Part shown: one piece after another, positions 8,406 through 16,588 of the stretch | Layout: each line of letters begins with the position of its first letter | Numbering within the stretch: the stretch's first letter is position 1 | Assembly: GCA_022704305.1 (NCBI GenBank) | Contig: JAKJGQ010000005.1 | Location: 1-51,845 of the forward strand | Direction: 5' to 3' | Source: Thermotogae bacterium | GTDB taxonomy: Bacteria > Thermotogota > Thermotogae > Petrotogales > Petrotogaceae | Length of the DNA: 51,845 bases | Notes under the pieces: generated by a model | The model's database searches: none | The model's input: only the letters and a program-made list of their open reading frames with translations | Told to the model about the DNA's origin: nothing | Made by a program: the position numbers and the translations under genes

Positions 8406-10232
8406 TTATTCAACAGTTACACTTTTTGCAAGATTTCTGGGTTTATCGGGATCAAGCTCCCTCAGCAATGCCACGTTATAGGCAAAAAGCTGCATAACAG
8501 GAGCAACCGCAAGCGGAAAAACCGCTTGTTCGCATTTGGGAATAAGTATATAATCATCGGTCAGGGTTTTTATTTTTTCATCCCCTTCGATTCCTACAGC
8601 GACAACCCTTGCTTTTCTGGCTTTGACTTCCATTATGTTTGATATCATCTTTTCTTTTATGTCATCATCACATACCATTGCAAAAACAGGGAACTCTTGA
8701 TCTAAAAGTGCTATAGGTCCATGTTTAAGTTCTCCTGCCTGGTATCCTGTGGCGTTTATGTAACTAATTTCTTTAAGCTTAAGTGCCCCTTCAAGAGCCG
8801 CTGTATATCCGAATCTTCTGCCAATATACATCATATTTCTGTATCCGCAGTAAGACTTTGAAAGTTCTTTTATCTTTTGGGAGTAACCCAGTACTGTATT
8901 GAAGTATTCAGGAAGATTCTCTATTTGGCATAATGCGTTTTTAATATCCTCTGAGTACAGGTTCTTCCATAGTGCAATCTGAGCTCCGACAATATAGAGT
9001 ATAGCTATCTGTGCCGTATATGTTTTGGTTGCCGCAACGCCTATCTCTGGCCCTGTGTTCATATATATTACAGAGTCAGACTCTCTTGGAATGGTTGAAC
9101 CGACTACATTACATACGGTAAGCACATGAGAGCCGTTCTTCCTGGCAATCCTTACTCCTTCAAGAGTATCAAGAGTTTCTCCGGACTGCGAAATGGCAAT
9201 TGTAAGGGTTTTCCCGTCAATCTTTGGATTCATGTATCTGAATTCGGAAGCTACTTCTATACTTACATCAATATTTGAATAGTACTGCATGAAGTACTTC
9301 ATTGCAAGACCAGCATGATAAGCTGTTCCGCATGCCACAATATAAATCTTTTCAAGCTTGGTTTCTATAAAATCTTTTAACGGTTCAAGCTCTTTAATAC
9401 AAGGAATTCCGTCTTTTAAACGTCCTATGGTTGCTGATTTTATGGCAATGGGCTGTTCGAAGATTTCCTTTTCCATAAAGTGATTGTAGCCGCTTCTTTC
9501 GGCACATGCCTCATCCCAGTTGATATGTATAGGTTTTCTTTCAATCTTATTTCCTTGGAGGTCATACAGTTCATAACCGTTATTGGTAAGCTTGGCAATC
9601 TCTCCGTCGTTTAAAAAGTTGACATCTTTTGAGTAACGCAGAATAGGAGTAACATCTGAAGCAAGCATTGAAATATTGCTTCCGGCGGATATTACAAGCG
9701 GACTCCCTTTTCTTGCTGCAATTATACAGTTGGGTTCATCCGTGTGTATTACCCCGATTGCATAGGCTCCATTCAGCTCATGAAGGACTTTTATGACACA
9801 TTCAAGAAGATTACCTGAATAGTTTTCTTCAACCATATGGGCAATAACTTCTGAATCGGTCTCGGATTTGAAAATATGCCCGTTTTTAATAAGCTTTTCT
9901 CGCAGGTACTGAAAGTTTTCAATTATCCCGTTATGAATTATGGCTACTTTTCCGGTGCAGTCGGTATGAGGGTGCGAATTTTGGTCGCTTACCCCGCCGT
10001 GAGTGGCCCATCGGGTATGTCCCAGCGCCGTGGAAATCTTTTTTTCCATGAGCTGTGGAATTTCAGACTCAAGATTGTAAATTCTTCCCTCTTTCTTGTA
10101 AATGCTGATGTTTTTTTCGTTTTCAATTGCTATACCAGCTGAATCATAACCTCTGTACTCAAGTTTTTTCAACCCATTAATCAAGTCTTGGACATTAAGT
10201 CCTTCACCAACAAACCCAAAAATTCCGCACAA
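8406..10232 (-). CDS. glmS: Glucosamine-6-phosphate synthase (glutamine:fructose-6-P amidotransferase)
   Basis: 608 residues. It makes glucosamine-6-phosphate from fructose-6-phosphate and glutamine, the first step to UDP-GlcNAc for peptidoglycan. Class II glutaminase domain with nucleophile C2 (MCGIFGFVG) and GHTRWATHGG; then two SIS isomerase domains with SQSGETLDTLEG and GYQAGELKHGPIALL; and the conserved C-terminal DPDKPRNLAKSVTVE. Only 14 bases separate it from plsX, so there is no room for a glmS ribozyme leader. Cytoplasmic. Confidence 0.97.
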   Translation of the reverse strand: MCGIFGFVGEGLNVQDLINGLKKLEYRGYDSAGIAIENEKNISIYKKEGRIYNLESEIPQLMEKKISTALGHTRWATHGGVSDQNSHPHTDCTGKVAIIHNGIIENFQYLREKLIKNGHIFKSETDSEVIAHMVEENYSGNLLECVIKVLHELNGAYAIGVIHTDEPNCIIAARKGSPLVISAGSNISMLASDVTPILRYSKDVNFLNDGEIAKLTNNGYELYDLQGNKIERKPIHINWDEACAERSGYNHFMEKEIFEQPIAIKSATIGRLKDGIPCIKELEPLKDFIETKLEKIYIVACGTAYHAGLAMKYFMQYYSNIDVSIEVASEFRYMNPKIDGKTLTIAISQSGETLDTLEGVRIARKNGSHVLTVCNVVGSTIPRESDSVIYMNTGPEIGVAATKTYTAQIAILYIVGAQIALWKNLYSEDIKNALCQIENLPEYFNTVLGYSQKIKELSKSYCGYRNMMYIGRRFGYTAALEGALKLKEISYINATGYQAGELKHGPIALLDQEFPVFAMVCDDDIKEKMISNIMEVKARKARVVAVGIEGDEKIKTLTDDYILIPKCEQAVFPLAVAPVMQLFAYNVALLRELDPDKPRNLAKSVTVE

Positions 10233-10246
10233 AATATTACCCCCTG

Positions 10247-11236
10247 TTACAGCGAGATTTTAGAAATCAGTTCGTCCTTTACTGCCCTGTATGCAACTTT
10301 TATGGCGTTATAAACAGCCTGTGCATCTGAAGAGCCGTGCGCTTTTACAAGAACACCGTTAACTCCCAGTAAAAAAGTTCCTCCATACTGTTTGTAGTCC
10401 AGTTTGGATTTGAGGAGTTTAAGTCTTTTTTTAATCAAAAGCCCTCCCAGTTTATCCTTTATACTACCGGTTTTTATAAGCTGTTTCATTTCGTCAAGGA
10501 TGTAATAAGCTGTTCCTTCCATTGTTTTTAATACTGCGTTACCTGTGAATCCATCTGTAACAAGTACATCAAAGGTACTGCCGAAGATCTCTCTTGCTTC
10601 TATGTAGCCAATGTAGTTTATTTCATGAAGTCCTTTAAGGAGCTGATGGGCTTCTTTGGTTACGGAAGATCCTTTTTCTTCTTCTGTACCGTTGTTTAAA
10701 AGACCAACCCGTGGATTTTCTATTCCAAGAAATCTTGCAAATGCGTTTCCCTGCTTAGCAAAATCCAAAAGAAACTCAGGCTTAACATCGGCATTGGCTC
10801 CGATATCGCACAGAACCCTCACCTTGCCGTTCTTTCCGGGTAAGGCGGCAACAAGCGACGGCCTTTTTATCCCAGGAAGTCTTCCGGAAACAAAAATTCC
10901 TGCAGATAAAAGAGCACCTGTATTTCCGCAGCTCACAAATGCTCCCAGTTCTTTACTTTTTAATTTTTCGCATCCTATATATATAGACGAATCCTTAAGT
11001 TTGAGGACTTCTGTTGGTTTTGTGTCGTTTGTGACATTATCACTGGCCGGAGTAAAGCTGAAGTTTGTCAGACCTTTTTCAGTAAGCTCTGAAAAATCAG
11101 AGCTTTTTCCGCCCATGAAACATATTTCCAGATCAGGCATATCTTGGGCTTGTAAGGCAAAAATCGCGCCCTGAATCAATGAAACGGGCGCGTTATCTCC
11201 ACCATATAAGTCCAATCCTATACGGATTTTAGACAT
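10247..11236 (-). CDS. plsX: Phosphate acyltransferase PlsX
   Basis: 329 residues. It converts acyl-ACP to acyl-phosphate for PlsY in phospholipid synthesis, at the inner face of the membrane. Signature blocks: RIGLDLYGGDNAP, SCGNTGALLSAG, CDIGANADVKPEFLLDFA, VLVTDGFTGNAVLKTMEG and LLGVNGVLVKAHGSSD. It follows rpmF by two bases, the common yceD-rpmF-plsX arrangement. No fabD/fabG/acpP genes follow; glmS does. Confidence 0.96.
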   Translation of the reverse strand: MSKIRIGLDLYGGDNAPVSLIQGAIFALQAQDMPDLEICFMGGKSSDFSELTEKGLTNFSFTPASDNVTNDTKPTEVLKLKDSSIYIGCEKLKSKELGAFVSCGNTGALLSAGIFVSGRLPGIKRPSLVAALPGKNGKVRVLCDIGANADVKPEFLLDFAKQGNAFARFLGIENPRVGLLNNGTEEEKGSSVTKEAHQLLKGLHEINYIGYIEAREIFGSTFDVLVTDGFTGNAVLKTMEGTAYYILDEMKQLIKTGSIKDKLGGLLIKKRLKLLKSKLDYKQYGGTFLLGVNGVLVKAHGSSDAQAVYNAIKVAYRAVKDELISKISL

Positions 11237-11238
11237 AA

Positions 11239-11421
11239 TTATTCTCCGATTTCAAGAATCTGCTTGTTCCCATAATAACCACAATTAAGACATACTCTGT
11301 GTGGCATTTTTGGTTCTCCGCATTTCGGGCATTTAACTACATCTACTTTTATCGCTGCATAAAACTTTGCTCTTCTTCTTCTTGTTCTTGCTTTAGATGG
11401 TTTTTGCTTTGGAACGGCCAT
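11239..11421 (-). CDS. rpmF: 50S ribosomal protein L32
   Basis: 60 residues from ATG 11421, preceded by GAGGAGGTAT; a longer in-frame reading upstream has no ribosome site and overlaps yceD. MAVPKQKPSKARTRRRRAKF is the L32 N-terminus. Four cysteines (CPKC, then CLNC) form the zinc-ribbon (C+) version of L32. Shares the operon with yceD and plsX. Confidence 0.96.
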   Translation of the reverse strand: MAVPKQKPSKARTRRRRAKFYAAIKVDVVKCPKCGEPKMPHRVCLNCGYYGNKQILEIGE

Positions 11422-11449
11422 GGAAAATACCTCCTCTATAAGTATAAAT

Positions 11450-12001
11450 TTATTTTTCCAGAAGTTTATTAAGAACTTCAAAACGCGGATCAATTTCTTT
11501 TTCACAGCAGATATGCTGTGGATTTTCATTTAGATCCGTACCGCATACAGGACACAATCCTTTACACTCCTGAGAACATAAAGGTTTTTCCTGAACAGAT
11601 AATATTATAGCTTCAATTACTCTGTCTGTCAAATCCAAAATTGATCCGTCATAAAAAAAAGTATCGTCAAGAGACTCCAAATGTTCGGTTTTTAATCCTT
11701 TTTCTTCAAAAAGACTGCTTACATAAACGGAATCGAACGTTTCATCGACGCTTTGTTCCATCTTTTTTAGACAGCGTGAACAATGCAAACCAAGCAGCGT
11801 TTTTACCCTGCCCTTGGCAATAATACCGTCTCCGGATTTCCTAACTTCAAGGCTTACGCTTATGGGATCAAGAAACTCTCCTTCTTCCGACAGAAGCTGA
11901 ATGCTGTGCCAATTATTTATTTCAAAGTTTTTTTCCAGCAGTTCGTCAAAACTTTCAAGATTTATTATCAGATCCTTGGAATATAGATCTTCGTTAAGCA
12001 T
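11450..12001 (-). CDS. yceD: YceD/DUF177 family protein
   Basis: 183 residues from ATG 12001, spaced well from GAGGTG; GTG 12010 and ATG 12007 are alternative starts. DUF177 hallmarks: LLGLHCSRCLKKMEQSVDE, then CPVCGTDLNENPQHICC as a C-terminal cysteine cluster. YceD proteins sit next to rpmF across bacteria and act in 23S rRNA/ribosome assembly in some species. First gene of the run down to rsfS. Confidence 0.92.
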   Translation of the reverse strand: MLNEDLYSKDLIINLESFDELLEKNFEINNWHSIQLLSEEGEFLDPISVSLEVRKSGDGIIAKGRVKTLLGLHCSRCLKKMEQSVDETFDSVYVSSLFEEKGLKTEHLESLDDTFFYDGSILDLTDRVIEAIILSVQEKPLCSQECKGLCPVCGTDLNENPQHICCEKEIDPRFEVLNKLLEK

Positions 12002-12101
12002 CAACATCACCTCAAGTAGTATATTTTACTTCTTATTCTTTTAATTGGTGGGAATAGCATGTAAATATTTTGAAAAACTTTCAATGTTACACAAAATTTA
12101 C

Positions 12102-12130
12102 TTGATTTAGTTTAAATTATTGTTTATAAT
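12102..12130 (+). promoter_or_regulatory. Promoter of the cold-shock gene
   Basis: -35 TTGATT (12102-12107), 17 bases, -10 TATAAT (12125-12130). Transcription would start near 12137, giving a leader of about 60 bases. Confidence 0.8.
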
Positions 12131-12142
12131 CTACTTATATTA

Positions 12143-12195
12143 TACCGATCGTTGCATTGGGTAACTCGGTAACGTTTTTACGGAGGTAAGGTTTT
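12143..12195 (+). promoter_or_regulatory. Structured 5' leader of the cold-shock mRNA
   Basis: The leader can fold as a nested hairpin: ACCGA pairs with TCGGT, and inside it GTT pairs with AAC round GCATTGGGT. The strong ribosome site ACGGAGGTAAGG follows in an unpaired stretch. Leaders of csp genes are known to fold in a temperature-dependent way; whether this one does is inference. Confidence 0.5.
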
Positions 12196-12393
12196 ATGAA
12201 AGGAACAGTTAAGTGGTTTGATGCAAAAAAAGGTTATGGTTTTGTTACTGGTGATGATGGAAAAGACGTATTTATCCATTTCTCAGCAATTAAGATGGAT
12301 GGTTACAAGAAGTTAGAAGAGAACCAGAAAGTTGAATTTGATGTTGTTGATGGTCAGAAAGGTCCTCAGGCTGCTAACGTAAAAATTATCTAA
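12196..12393 (+). CDS. cspA: Cold-shock protein (CspA family)
   Basis: 65-residue single OB-fold RNA chaperone. RNP1 is [15 protein letters not shown] and RNP2 is VFIHFSAIK; the start [16 protein letters not shown] and end [10 protein letters not shown] match the family over its full length. Free-standing gene with its own promoter and terminator. The symbol follows family usage; paralogues elsewhere cannot be excluded. Confidence 0.97.
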   Translation: MKGTVKWFDAKKGYGFVTGDDGKDVFIHFSAIKMDGYKKLEENQKVEFDVVDGQKGPQAANVKII

Positions 12394-12407
12394 AACCTAA
12401 AATCAAT

Positions 12408-12433
12408 AGCCCCTACGAAAGTAGGGGCTTTTC
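12408..12433. terminator. Terminator between cspA and deoC
   Basis: Perfect 9-bp stem AGCCCCTAC / GTAGGGGCT with GAAA tetraloop, then TTTTC on the plus strand. The two genes converge on it; the T run is better for cspA. Confidence 0.9.
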
Positions 12434-12445
12434 ATTTATAAAAAC

Positions 12446-13204
12446 TCAGTATTTTTCTTCGCTACTTTCCCCTTTGATTATCTTTATTCCGGCGCTTGCA
12501 CCAAGTCTTTGTGCACCACATGCAATCATCTTTTTTGCTGTATTGTAGTCTTTTATTCCTCCGGATGCTTTAACTTTTACATCTTCCCCTACAACAAACT
12601 TCATCAGGGATACATCCTCCATTGTTGCTCCTCCAGTACCAAAACCCGTTGAAGTTTTTACAAAATGAGCGCCTGCCAGTTTAGAAAGTACACAAGCAGC
12701 GATTTTTTCCTCACGAGTAAGATAGCATGTTTCTATAATAACCTTGACGGTTTTCTTATCGGCCTGCTCAACAATGTCCTTTATCTCCCTGTACACATAT
12801 TCATAATCAAGGCTTTTAAGCATTCCGACATTTATAACCATGTCAAATTCGTCTGCTCCGTCATCAAGGGCGCTCTGTGTCTCATAAACCTTTACGCTGC
12901 TGTCACATACTCCCAAAGGAAAACCGATAACAGTTGCTACTTTTACTTTACATGAACGGAGTTCCTCCTTTGCAAGAGAAACATATGCCGAATTAACGCA
13001 TACCGAAAAAAAGTTATTTTCTTTGGCCTGACGGCACAAAAGCTTAATATCCTGAACTGTCGCTGTAGGCTTGAGAAGTGTGTGATCTATATACTGAGCT
13101 ACTTCAAGGGGTTTAATGTCTATATCCTTTTCTATAAAACTGTACTCTTTTTGAACAGTTTGCAGCTCCTGACTTATTATTTTCTCTAATTGACTATTGT
13201 TCAT
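12446..13204 (-). CDS. deoC: Deoxyribose-phosphate aldolase
   Basis: 252 residues. It cleaves 2-deoxyribose-5-phosphate to acetaldehyde and glyceraldehyde-3-phosphate in deoxynucleoside salvage. Schiff-base lysine K183 in FVKTSTGFGTGGAT and the second lysine K212 in VKASGGIKDY are present, with IDHTLLKPTATVQDI and VIIETCYLT. A 30-residue N-terminal extension precedes the TIM barrel. No other deo gene is adjacent. Ribosome site GGAGGGAG before ATG 13204; a TATAAT box at 13243-13238 in the gap to the gene upstream may serve it. Confidence 0.95.
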   Translation of the reverse strand: MNNSQLEKIISQELQTVQKEYSFIEKDIDIKPLEVAQYIDHTLLKPTATVQDIKLLCRQAKENNFFSVCVNSAYVSLAKEELRSCKVKVATVIGFPLGVCDSSVKVYETQSALDDGADEFDMVINVGMLKSLDYEYVYREIKDIVEQADKKTVKVIIETCYLTREEKIAACVLSKLAGAHFVKTSTGFGTGGATMEDVSLMKFVVGEDVKVKASGGIKDYNTAKKMIACGAQRLGASAGIKIIKGESSEEKY

Positions 13205-13260
13205 ACTCTCCCTCCTGGATTCATATGTTGATATAACATTATAATTTTATTGTATCTGGC

Positions 13261-14478
13261 TTACCCGTTGATTTTCTGACAGGTACGCCATCCGAAGATA
13301 ATTCTCAGCACCTCATAAAACGGTATATCTATTATAAAATCAAACTCCTTGTTATAGTTCTGTTTAAGACCGGCAAGCGTATTTCTCAATTCAGTACAGT
13401 AGTCTGGACCTTTGAGAAGTATGCTGTAACTATCCTTTGGCAAATAAAAAGTTCCCGTTTTAAGACCTTTTTGTGCGATGCTGTCTGCGGTAAGGAATAT
13501 CCGCAGATTTCCAAATGTATCTACTATCTTTTGAAATGCAGAATTTGCATTTTGCTCAAACTTCATGTTGAAAAACTTTATGAAATCATAATCAAGCCTC
13601 TCATTTTCAGGTATAAATATGCCGTTCTCCTCTTGGTTCATAGCTAGAAGTCTCTTTTGATATCGGCAGTACATAGGTGTTTCTTCTGGTTTTTTGTTTA
13701 CAAGGTAAGTAAGGCATTTGGCACAGCCGGTTTCTTCTTTTTCGTATTTTTTACCTATAGTGAGTTTTTTGTCGTAGTCTTCTGTAAAAACAGATGTATG
13801 GAACTGCAGGAGACTGACGATTCCCTTGGCTCTGTTTTCAAGAAAGCTTTTTGAAAGATATGAAGAAGCCTCTGTTATCTTTTTATAGTAAAGAGATATT
13901 GCCATATCCAAAAAGGCATAGCCTAAATATTTATTTGCTGCCGAAAGTGATTTTATGGCAGCATCATATTTGCTTGAGAATGTAAAAAACATGGATATAA
14001 GAAGGTACGGATAACCGCTTTGAGGGTACTTATTCATGAGAGACTTTGAGTAGTCAAGAACATCTTGGTCTTTCCTGAAAATTTTGAGTACACCATAATT
14101 AAAAAGTGATTCGCATGATTGATTGATAAGGAAAAATTTTTCTGCTTTCATGAAATCATTTCTTAACAGGTGCATAAGACCGTACTGGTTCGAGAAAACG
14201 TTGGGTGTTTTTGAACTTAGTCTGTTTTCAAGGAAAACAGCAACTTTCTCATCGGTTTCGCTAATGTCGCTCATAATAATATCAAACCATGTTTTTAGGG
14301 ATTCTATGTTGACATTTATTGTTTCCAGATCTGATGAAGGTTTGTATATGGTGTTCTGTTTCTGTTCTTTTTTCTGCACACTAATGCCTTTTTTCTCAAG
14401 ATCCTTTTCTACAGTTTCTCTTAGTTTAAGAATATTTTTGAGCTTTTTGCTCTCTTCTTCGTTTGGAATATTAAACAT
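13261..14478 (-). CDS. Unknown cytoplasmic protein with TPR-like helical middle
   Basis: 405 residues, no signal peptide or membrane helix. I do not recognise the family. Residues about 95-230 look like irregular helical hairpins of TPR type (for example KAEKFFLINQSCESLFNYG, DAAIKSLSAANKYLG). A CAKC...C set of cysteines lies near residue 245. The tail (about 330-405) contains a hydrophobic, more globular part. It overlaps radC by 8 bases and is the last gene of the operon that starts at amrA. A protein of similar length and look is encoded at 43566-44798. Confidence 0.7.
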   Translation of the reverse strand: MFNIPNEEESKKLKNILKLRETVEKDLEKKGISVQKKEQKQNTIYKPSSDLETINVNIESLKTWFDIIMSDISETDEKVAVFLENRLSSKTPNVFSNQYGLMHLLRNDFMKAEKFFLINQSCESLFNYGVLKIFRKDQDVLDYSKSLMNKYPQSGYPYLLISMFFTFSSKYDAAIKSLSAANKYLGYAFLDMAISLYYKKITEASSYLSKSFLENRAKGIVSLLQFHTSVFTEDYDKKLTIGKKYEKEETGCAKCLTYLVNKKPEETPMYCRYQKRLLAMNQEENGIFIPENERLDYDFIKFFNMKFEQNANSAFQKIVDTFGNLRIFLTADSIAQKGLKTGTFYLPKDSYSILLKGPDYCTELRNTLAGLKQNYNKEFDFIIDIPFYEVLRIIFGWRTCQKING

Positions 14479-15148
14479 TCATCTCCACCATCCTTGATAA
14501 AGAAAAACTATAATAACTGCTTTTTCCCATAATAAGATGATCATTCATCCTTATATTCAGCAATTCTCCGCCTTGTTTTATCTTTTCTGTAAGATCTCTG
14601 TCGTCCATACTTGGTGTAGGATCTCCGGAAGGGTGATTATGAACGAGGATTATAGATACGGCATTTGATCTGATGGCGTATCTGAATATATCACGCGGAT
14701 GAGCGAGAGAATGGTTTACTGTTCCCATGCTGATATCCTCGTATCCTAAGACTTTCAGTTTTGAATCAAGACATATTACCCTTACCACTTCTTTGTCGTA
14801 ATGGATCATCTCTTCCGAAAAGGTGTATACACTGTCGGGAGAGTCCATTTTGTAATGTGTGTCTGCTTTCTTTTTTTGAAGATGATATCTTTTTCCTATT
14901 TCCAGAGATGCTTTAAGGTTTATGGCCCTTACCCTGCCTATACCCTGTACAGATGCGATATCGCTTATGCCGGCATCCGCAAGAGTAATAAGATCTTTGT
15001 ATCTTTCCATAAGATCTCTTGAAGCTTTGAAAACAGATGCGTTTTTGGTTCCGCTCCTAAGAATCACTGCAATGAGCTCTTCATCTGAAAGAGCTTGTAC
15101 ACCCTGTGTTTCAAGTTTTTCTCTTGGAAGTTGGTGTTCGTCATTCAT
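14471..15148 (-). CDS. radC: RadC family JAB/MPN domain protein
   Basis: 225 residues, the full RadC layout: N-terminal helix-hairpin-helix (ISDIASVQGIGRVRAINLKA), then a JAMM metalloprotease-like domain with VHNHPSGDPTPSMDD, giving metal ligands H170, H172 and an aspartate near 183. It is often called a DNA repair protein, but a repair role is not well supported and the activity is unknown. It overlaps maf by 8 bases, an old pairing in many bacteria. Confidence 0.93.
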   Translation of the reverse strand: MNDEHQLPREKLETQGVQALSDEELIAVILRSGTKNASVFKASRDLMERYKDLITLADAGISDIASVQGIGRVRAINLKASLEIGKRYHLQKKKADTHYKMDSPDSVYTFSEEMIHYDKEVVRVICLDSKLKVLGYEDISMGTVNHSLAHPRDIFRYAIRSNAVSIILVHNHPSGDPTPSMDDRDLTEKIKQGGELLNIRMNDHLIMGKSSYYSFSLSRMVEMNV

Positions 15149-15716
15149 ACTTTATTATCCCCCGCTCCAGCAGTTTTTTGTAGACTGATGTAACCGGAAA
15201 CCCCATAACGTTATAATAATCGCCCTTTATACCTTGGATAAAAACAAGCCCGAAGTCCTGTATGCCATAAGCACCGGCTTTATCGTAAGGAGAAAAAGCA
15301 TCTATATAATAGTATATTTCATTGTCACTAAGCTCTCTGAAAAAAACCTCTGTACATTCGTAAAAAACATCAGTAAATAGATTAGTTCTCAGACAGACTC
15401 CTGTGTAGACCTTGTGAGCAGCTCCTGAAAGTTTTTTCAGCATTTGAAATGCGTGTTCACGATTTCGTGGTTTTCCCAGAAATTTATCTTCTATAAACAC
15501 AATGGTATCTGCAGTGATAAGTAGTTCATCATTCTCTATCTTTAAAGCCTTACTCTTATTAAGAGCTACTTCTTGAACGTAAAGTTCAGGAAGGCTTTGG
15601 GAACACTCTTCATCTATATCGCTTACAGTTATTCTGAAATCATTTGAAATAAACTTAAGAAGTTCCTTTCGCCTGGCTGATCCTGAACCCAGCACTAATC
15701 TATACTTTAGCGTCAT
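15141..15716 (-). CDS. maf: Maf-family nucleotide pyrophosphatase
   Basis: 191 residues. Maf proteins hydrolyse non-canonical or methylated nucleoside triphosphates to monophosphates and can arrest septation. Family blocks: LVLGSGSARRKELLKF at the start, LITADTIVFIEDKFLGKPRN with the catalytic aspartate, and YDKAGAYGIQDFG. Start ATG 15716 overlaps the Gx gene by 17 bases, which indicates translational coupling. Confidence 0.94.
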   Translation of the reverse strand: MTLKYRLVLGSGSARRKELLKFISNDFRITVSDIDEECSQSLPELYVQEVALNKSKALKIENDELLITADTIVFIEDKFLGKPRNREHAFQMLKKLSGAAHKVYTGVCLRTNLFTDVFYECTEVFFRELSDNEIYYYIDAFSPYDKAGAYGIQDFGLVFIQGIKGDYYNVMGFPVTSVYKKLLERGIIKYE

Positions 15717-16215
15717 GGTTCATACTCCTTAAAAAAATATTAGAAACTACTGCAAGTAAGTATGCGGTTACAGTACCTATTAAAACAAGATACGGATAGT
15801 AGTAGAATACGGCTTTACTGTTGCCTAGAATAAGCCCGGCGATAAGTATCTGCACTGTATTGTTTAAAAGAGCACCCAGCTCACTTATTCCTATGGTTCC
15901 AACTTTAGGAACATGCTTTTTAAGCCATCCCATAAAAAGAGCACTCGCAATTGATCCGGACAATCCCATAAAGAATGTTGCCGAAGCTATTCTCCCAGAC
16001 AAAAGGCCTCCGATAAAGCTTTTTCCGAAGGCAATCATTGCACAGGATAAAACCCCATAATCCAGTACGGCAGCCAAAAGAACAGGAAGATTTGAAAATC
16101 CCCATCTTACTCCGGGAAGCGGCATGGGAAGTGGAATAAAACTTTCCACAACATACATGGCACAAGCAATACCTGTAAGAATACTTATATTTGAAAGTTT
16201 TTTCGATTTTACCAT
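15700..16215 (-). CDS. Gx transporter family / heptaprenyl-diphosphate synthase component I-like membrane protein (EetB-like)
   Basis: 171 residues with about five hydrophobic helices. Motifs of the family (PF07456-type): ACAMYVVESFIPLPMPLPGV, GFSNLPVLLAAVLDYG, FGKSFIGGLLSGR, and SELGALLNNTVQILIA. The name 'heptaprenyl diphosphate synthase component I' is historical. In the Listeria flavin-based electron transfer locus the EetB protein is, to my recollection, of this family. Here it lies directly after a NusG_II protein and ApbE, the same set, overlapping the NusG_II gene by 7 bases. Confidence 0.85.
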   Translation of the reverse strand: MVKSKKLSNISILTGIACAMYVVESFIPLPMPLPGVRWGFSNLPVLLAAVLDYGVLSCAMIAFGKSFIGGLLSGRIASATFFMGLSGSIASALFMGWLKKHVPKVGTIGISELGALLNNTVQILIAGLILGNSKAVFYYYPYLVLIGTVTAYLLAVVSNIFLRSMNHDAKV

Positions 16216-16586
16216 GTTATAATATCTACTCCATCTGTGTTTTTTCCGCCTATAGGTTCAACTACTATCTTATACGGAAGGCAAACGATAGTTTGATTTG
16301 TATTGCTTATCCATCCTGTTTTGACACATATCTGGTTATCGCAGGTGGATTCCTTTACCCTTGCCTTTCCCTGGTAAAACTCAACTGTAAGAAGGTGTTT
16401 CCCGTCTTTTTCTACAGGATAAAGTCCATCTTGAGATATTGAAACAGCCAGTACACCATCAATAGTGACTTTTACTCCAATTATTCCTTTTTGTGGTATT
16501 AATAAATTTAAAAAAATCATAATTACGGCAAAAAGCAAAATAGCTGCTACTATAAATATATCGTACTTTTTTGTTCTTTTCGCCAT
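16209..16586 (-). CDS. Membrane-anchored NusG domain II protein (EetA-like)
   Basis: 125 residues: one N-terminal membrane helix (about 10-30) and then an extracytoplasmic NusG_II domain, with DGVLAVSISQDGLYPVE and NQICVKTGWISNTNQTIVCL followed by PYKIVVEP. This small domain has no link to transcription; it occurs beside ApbE and Gx proteins, and EetA of the Listeria electron transfer locus is of this kind as I recall. No FMN-attachment motif of the (S/T)GA(S/T) type is visible. Two bases separate it from apbE. Confidence 0.85.
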   Translation of the reverse strand: MAKRTKKYDIFIVAAILLFAVIMIFLNLLIPQKGIIGVKVTIDGVLAVSISQDGLYPVEKDGKHLLTVEFYQGKARVKESTCDNQICVKTGWISNTNQTIVCLPYKIVVEPIGGKNTDGVDIITW

Positions 16587-16588
16587 AA

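Noticed and set aside
10233-10246. glmS ribozyme ahead of glmS
   Set aside because: Only 14 bases separate plsX and glmS; the ribozyme needs well over 100.
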